From Rhodobacteraceae bacterium UBA2776 (lineage in GTDB: Bacteria; Pseudomonadota; Alphaproteobacteria; Rhodobacterales; Rhodobacteraceae), in the NCBI GenBank assembly GCA_002352425.1, contig DEIK01000091.1, positions 1 through 45,316 of the forward strand: a stretch of 45,316 bases of DNA. Direction: 5' to 3'. Both the position numbers and the translations under genes were made by a program. The notes beneath the pieces were generated by a model. The model was not told the DNA's origin. It did not search any database and saw nothing but the letters and a program-made list of their open reading frames with translations. The stretch's first letter is position 1. Every line of letters starts with the position of its first letter. Positions 41,558 through 45,316 of this stretch are shown here, one piece after another.

Positions 41558-42643
41558 CTAGCGCACCTTCAATGTCGCCAGGCCGATCAGCGCCAGCACC
41601 AGAGAAATGATCCAGAACCGGATCACGATCTGTGGCTCTGCCCAGCCCTTTTTCTCATAGTGGTGATGGATCGGGGCCATTAGGAACACCCGCTTGCCCG
41701 TGCGCTTGTAATAAAGCACCTGAATGATCACTGACAGGGCCTCGGCCACGAACAGGCCGCCAACAATCGCCAGTACCAATTCGTGTTTGGTCGCCACCGC
41801 AATCGCCCCCAGCGCACCGCCCAAAGCCAATGACCCAGTGTCGCCCATGAACACAGCAGCAGGTGGCGCATTATACCACAAGAACCCCAAACCGCCGCCG
41901 ATGAGCGCCGAAGTAAAGATGAACAACTCGCCCGTGTGCGGTACATAATGCACGTCCAGATATTCGGTGAAATCAACCCGACCAACCGCATAGGCAATCA
42001 CGCCCAACGTGCCCGCTGCTATCATCACTGGCATAATCGCCAAACCGTCCAGCCCGTCGGTCAAGTTGACCGCGTTAGCCGAGCCAACGATCACAATCAT
42101 CGCAAACGGAATGAACACATAACCAAGGTTGATCAACGTGTCCTTGAACACTGGCAGCGCAAGTTTATAGGCCAATGCGTCGGGGTGATACACAGCCGCC
42201 CAATAGCCCGCTATCGCGGCAATCAGCAGGCCCAAACCAAACCGTATTTTGCCTGACACACCCTTGGCGTTATTCTTACTGACTTTGGCATAGTCATCGG
42301 CAAACCCGATGGCCCCAAAGGACAAGGTAACAAACATCACCAACCACACATAGGGGTTGTCCAAACGCGCCCACATCAAGGTTGAAAACGTCAACGCTCC
42401 AAGGATAAGCACCCCACCCATGGTCGGCGTGCCAGCCTTTTCCAGAATGTGGCTCTCGGGGCCGTCTTCGCGGATCGGCTGGCCGTTGCTTTGCTTGCGC
42501 TTTAGCAGATTGATCAGCGGTTGACCAAAGATAAAGCCAAACACGAGAGCGGTGAAAAACGCCCCGCCCGAGCGCACAGTGATGTACCGAAACAGGTTGA
42601 AGAAATCACCGCCGTCTGAAAGCTCGTTTAACCAGAAAAGCAT
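41558..42643 (-). CDS. mraY: Phospho-N-acetylmuramoyl-pentapeptide transferase
   Basis: A 361-residue integral membrane enzyme that makes lipid I from UDP-MurNAc-pentapeptide and undecaprenyl phosphate. Visible motifs: GTPTMGG (with EKAG before it), FADDYAKV (aspartate pair), NAVNLTDGLDGLA and FLMAPIHHHYEKKG (HHH motif). About ten hydrophobic segments. It follows murF after 22 bases. Confidence 0.97.
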   Translation of the reverse strand: MLFWLNELSDGGDFFNLFRYITVRSGGAFFTALVFGFIFGQPLINLLKRKQSNGQPIREDGPESHILEKAGTPTMGGVLILGALTFSTLMWARLDNPYVWLVMFVTLSFGAIGFADDYAKVSKNNAKGVSGKIRFGLGLLIAAIAGYWAAVYHPDALAYKLALPVFKDTLINLGYVFIPFAMIVIVGSANAVNLTDGLDGLAIMPVMIAAGTLGVIAYAVGRVDFTEYLDVHYVPHTGELFIFTSALIGGGLGFLWYNAPPAAVFMGDTGSLALGGALGAIAVATKHELVLAIVGGLFVAEALSVIIQVLYYKRTGKRVFLMAPIHHHYEKKGWAEPQIVIRFWIISLVLALIGLATLKVR

Positions 42644-42665
42644 TTACAATGTACCCTTGTTATTT

Positions 42666-44096
42666 TTATGTCGCGCTTGTTTGGCCCAGCTTGCGGATTG
42701 CCGTAACAACCACGCTGACTTGGGACCCTAAAGACCCCTTTACCAAAATCACATCGCCTGCGTCCAGCAGACTGTGGGCAATAACCGCAATATCTTGTGC
42801 TTTTTCCGCCCACTGCCCCCGTTTATGGTCTGGCAAAGCCTCCCAAAGGCCACGCATCAGCGGGCCGCAACAATGGATCAGATCGATTTGTTCCAACGCC
42901 GGATGGTTGGCAAACCCGACATGGAGCGCGTTTTCATCACCGCCAAGCTCCAGCATATCGCCTAAAATGGCGACCCGGCGTCCCGAGTGCGAGCGCCCGA
43001 CCCCGTCAACCGGTACGCTGGCCGCCAGCACATTCAAAGCTGCCTCCAACGAGGTTGGGTTGGCATTATAAGCATCGTCAATCAAGATCAGCGATTGGTC
43101 AGGATCATAGGCGTCCAGCACGATCACTTCGCGGGTGCCGCGCCCCGCGGGCGGATGCCATAAGCCCATGTCGGTGGCTGCGATCGCGACGTCTGCACCA
43201 ACGGCGCGCACAACCCCAAGCGCCCCAAGCGCATTCATTGCAAAGTGCTGTCCTGGGCTGCTAATTTTGAACAATGCCTCGGTACCATCAAGCGTGGCAC
43301 GCACCACTGTCGTGTCTTGGGCCAATTGCACATCAATCAACTGATCCGTGTTGCCGTCTTTTGCGCCAAACGTGCTGCAACTGGCCCCTGCGGCCCGCGC
43401 AGCGTCAGTCAATATTGCGCTGTTGTCCAGATCGCCATTCACCACGGCGGCACCATTTGGCTCCAACCCTTCAAAAATCGCTGCCTTCTCGACGGCGATG
43501 CCTTCAATGCCGTCAAAGGCCTCCATGTGGGCGGCGGCCACTGTGGTGATCATCGCCACATGCGGACGGGTCAATTTGGCAAGCGGGGCAATCTCGCCGG
43601 GGTGGTTCATGCCAATTTCGATCACCGCGAAATCTGCATCGGCGGGCATACGCGCCAAGGTTAGCGGCACACCCCAATGGTTGTTAAAGCTTTTCTCGGC
43701 GGCGAACACGCGGCCTTGGCGCGCCAAAACACTGCGCAGCATTTCCTTGGTCGAGGTTTTACCAACCGAACCTGTGACCCCCACAACCTGCGCATTGGTG
43801 CGGGCACGGGCGAACACTGCCATCGCCTCCAGCGCCGTCAACACATCCGGCACCACCAGCAACGGCGCATCTGGCGTCACACCCTCGGGTACCCGAGACA
43901 CCAATGCACCCGCAGCGCCTTTTTCCAAAGCCTGGGCTACAAAATCATGACCATCACGTATATCTGTAAGCGCCACGAACAAATCGCCAGCCTCGATGGA
44001 ACGGGTGTCAATCGACAGCCCCGTGGCCTGCCATGCTGTCGTCACGTGCCCGCCTGTCGCCTTGGCCGCGTCCCCGGATGTCCATAGAATGCTCAT
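42666..44096 (-). CDS. murF: UDP-N-acetylmuramoyl-tripeptide--D-alanyl-D-alanine ligase
   Basis: A 476-residue Mur ligase that adds the D-Ala-D-Ala made by Ddl to the tripeptide. ATP loop VVGVTGSVGKTSTKEMLRSVL; SFNNHWGVPLTLARMP and AVIEIGMNHPGEIAPLAKL are family-typical; LIDDAYNANPTSLEAALNVL is the C-terminal signature. ATG at 44096 overlaps the murE stop by ATGA. Confidence 0.97.
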   Translation of the reverse strand: MSILWTSGDAAKATGGHVTTAWQATGLSIDTRSIEAGDLFVALTDIRDGHDFVAQALEKGAAGALVSRVPEGVTPDAPLLVVPDVLTALEAMAVFARARTNAQVVGVTGSVGKTSTKEMLRSVLARQGRVFAAEKSFNNHWGVPLTLARMPADADFAVIEIGMNHPGEIAPLAKLTRPHVAMITTVAAAHMEAFDGIEGIAVEKAAIFEGLEPNGAAVVNGDLDNSAILTDAARAAGASCSTFGAKDGNTDQLIDVQLAQDTTVVRATLDGTEALFKISSPGQHFAMNALGALGVVRAVGADVAIAATDMGLWHPPAGRGTREVIVLDAYDPDQSLILIDDAYNANPTSLEAALNVLAASVPVDGVGRSHSGRRVAILGDMLELGGDENALHVGFANHPALEQIDLIHCCGPLMRGLWEALPDHKRGQWAEKAQDIAVIAHSLLDAGDVILVKGSLGSQVSVVVTAIRKLGQTSAT

Positions 44097-45316
44097 GCCA
44101 GCCGCCCCTCAAGGGCCGCAACAGCAACGCTGGCCTGTTCCACATCATCAAACGGCAAAACATCATGACCAACGGTTTGCCCTGTTTCATGGCCCTTGCC
44201 CGCAATCAACAAAGCGTCGCCCGCCTGCAATGCATCAACCCCGCGCAAAATCGCTTCGGCCCGATCGCCAACATTAGTCGCCTCGGGACAGCCCTCCATC
44301 ACCATGGCGCGAATATCAGCCGGCACTTCCGAGCGCGGGTTGTCATCCGTAACAAATACCACATCCGCATTTTTCGCCGCCGCCTGCCCCATCAAAATAC
44401 GTTTGCCAGGATCACGGTCCCCGCCCGCCCCCAGCACCACAATCAAACGCCCCATCACATGCGGGCGCATCGCGCTGAGCGCGGTCGCAACCGCATCCGG
44501 CGTGTGGGCAAAATCGACAAACACCGCTGCCCCATTGTCACGGGTGGCGGCCAGTTGCATGCGGCCCCGCACGGTGGTCAATTCCTGCAAAGTATCGAAC
44601 ACTTCGGCAGGCTCACCACCACAAGCAATCACCAACCCCATCGCCACCATCACGTTTTCGGCCTGAAACCCACCGATCAAATCCAGCCGTGCTTGATGCA
44701 CCTTGCCTTGCCACTCAAAGCGTAAATCCTGCCCCGTTGAATCAAACCGCTGGCCGACCATGCGCAAATCAGCGTCCTCGGATTTACCAACCCGTATCAA
44801 CCGTTGACCATGGTCCCTGGCAATGCCCGCCATCACAGCGCCTTTTGCATCATCCATGTTGATGACCGCCGTGCCATCCAGACCCAAAACCCGCGAAAAC
44901 AATCCTGCTTTGGCGTTGAAATAGTCTTCGAATGTTTTGTGATAATCCAGATGGTCTTGGCTGAAATTCGTAAACCCCGCCGCCGTCAAACGCACGCCGT
45001 CCAAACGACGCTGTTCCAACCCATGCGATGAGGCCTCCATCGCCGCATGTGTCACACCGGCCCCCGCCATTTCAGCCAAAACACGGTGCAAGGTGATCGG
45101 TTCAGGCGTGGTATGGTTTAGCGGCGCGGTATAAGCCCCCTCGACCCCCGTGGTGCCCAGATTGGCGGCTTTAATGCCCATCGCGATCCAGATTTGCCGA
45201 ACAAAGGTCGACACCGAGGTTTTACCGTTGGTGCCGGTGACAGCCGTCATAAATTCAGGCTGTGCGCCGAACCAAAGTGCGGCCGCATAGGCCAGCGTTT
45301 GGCGCGGGTCTTGGGC
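44093..45316 (-). CDS. murE: UDP-MurNAc-tripeptide synthetase MurE (start outside window)
   Basis: 407 residues of MurE are visible; the frame is open to the last base, reading AQDPRQTLAYAAALWFGAQP before TAVTGTNGKTSVSTF (ATP loop), so the real start lies beyond 45316 and an internal ATG at 45250 is not the start. The DNPR motif (TDDNPRSEVP) is the marker for addition of meso-diaminopimelate rather than lysine. HAAMEASSHGLEQRR and LIAGKGHETGQ are also typical. Only the UDP-binding N-terminal domain is incomplete. It overlaps murF by ATGA. Confidence 0.96.
   Translation of the reverse strand, partial: AQDPRQTLAYAAALWFGAQPEFMTAVTGTNGKTSVSTFVRQIWIAMGIKAANLGTTGVEGAYTAPLNHTTPEPITLHRVLAEMAGAGVTHAAMEASSHGLEQRRLDGVRLTAAGFTNFSQDHLDYHKTFEDYFNAKAGLFSRVLGLDGTAVINMDDAKGAVMAGIARDHGQRLIRVGKSEDADLRMVGQRFDSTGQDLRFEWQGKVHQARLDLIGGFQAENVMVAMGLVIACGGEPAEVFDTLQELTTVRGRMQLAATRDNGAAVFVDFAHTPDAVATALSAMRPHVMGRLIVVLGAGGDRDPGKRILMGQAAAKNADVVFVTDDNPRSEVPADIRAMVMEGCPEATNVGDRAEAILRGVDALQAGDALLIAGKGHETGQTVGHDVLPFDDVEQASVAVAALEGRLA

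Noticed and set aside
45185..45250. MurE starting at the internal ATG at 45250
   Set aside because: The frame continues upstream with typical MurE residues to the last base, so the start lies outside the window.
1..45316. tRNA, rRNA, transposon or prophage genes
   Set aside because: No cloverleaf, rRNA-like stretch, transposase, integrase or phage gene was seen on either strand when reading the gaps and frames.

Overview
The window looks like chromosomal DNA of a marine alphaproteobacterium of the Rhodobacterales (Roseobacter group). This rests on gene content: CobS/CobT cobaltochelatase genes, DUF2484 proteins beside murB, a J-domain protein with an N-terminal Cys/His cluster, a secreted Hint-type protein, and the order murE-murF-mraY-murD-ftsW-murG-murC-murB-ddl-ftsQ-ftsA-ftsZ-lpxC. 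I see no rRNA, tRNA, CRISPR array, transposase or prophage. Genes are densely packed; no gene-free stretch exceeds 300 bases. The longest gaps are 23252-23512, 27100-27322, 21279-21493, 10176-10352 and 28901-29090.

Layout. Positions 1-381 hold the start of a secreted Hint-type protein that runs off the left edge. pntA-pntB (553-3580, minus) encode proton-translocating transhydrogenase. 3721-10175 is a mixed housekeeping stretch: exported rhodanese, lytic transglycosylase-like lipoprotein, gatB, DUF4177 protein, bolA, J-domain protein, LysE exporter, a stand-alone EF-Tu domain-3-like protein, rpiB and exported msrB. 10353-15500 is a cobS-cobT operon interrupted by two sulfotransferase-type genes, one of them fused to a GT25 glycosyltransferase. 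15561-21278 holds aminopeptidase P, DUF427, CDGSH, a ClC channel and a D-lactate-dehydrogenase-type flavoprotein. 21494-23251 encodes a regulator combining a PAS-like domain, a LuxR-type HTH and an alpha/beta-hydrolase fold whose catalytic residues appear replaced. From 23513 to the right edge nearly everything is on the minus strand: recN, bamD, lpxC and the division and cell-wall (dcw) cluster.

How the genes work together. The dcw cluster covers lipid-II precursor synthesis from UDP-MurNAc-tripeptide (MurE with a meso-diaminopimelate DNPR motif) through MraY and MurG, FtsW for glycan polymerisation, and FtsQ/A/Z for the division ring; lpxC and bamD add outer-membrane biogenesis. Several genes overlap by ATGA. 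The run is broken by an APC-type permease plus two tandem DUF2484 genes between murC and murB, and by an opposite-strand HI0933-type flavoprotein between murD and ftsW.

Most worth a second look: the glycosyltransferase/sulfotransferase pair inside the cobaltochelatase operon; the hydrolase-fold regulator and the folded intergenic region after it; two DnaA boxes between ftsA and ftsZ; a 23-base-period repeat upstream of ddl; a long inverted repeat in the pntA leader; a dispersed extragenic repeat at 17775 and 41492; and the EF-Tu domain-3-like mini-protein.
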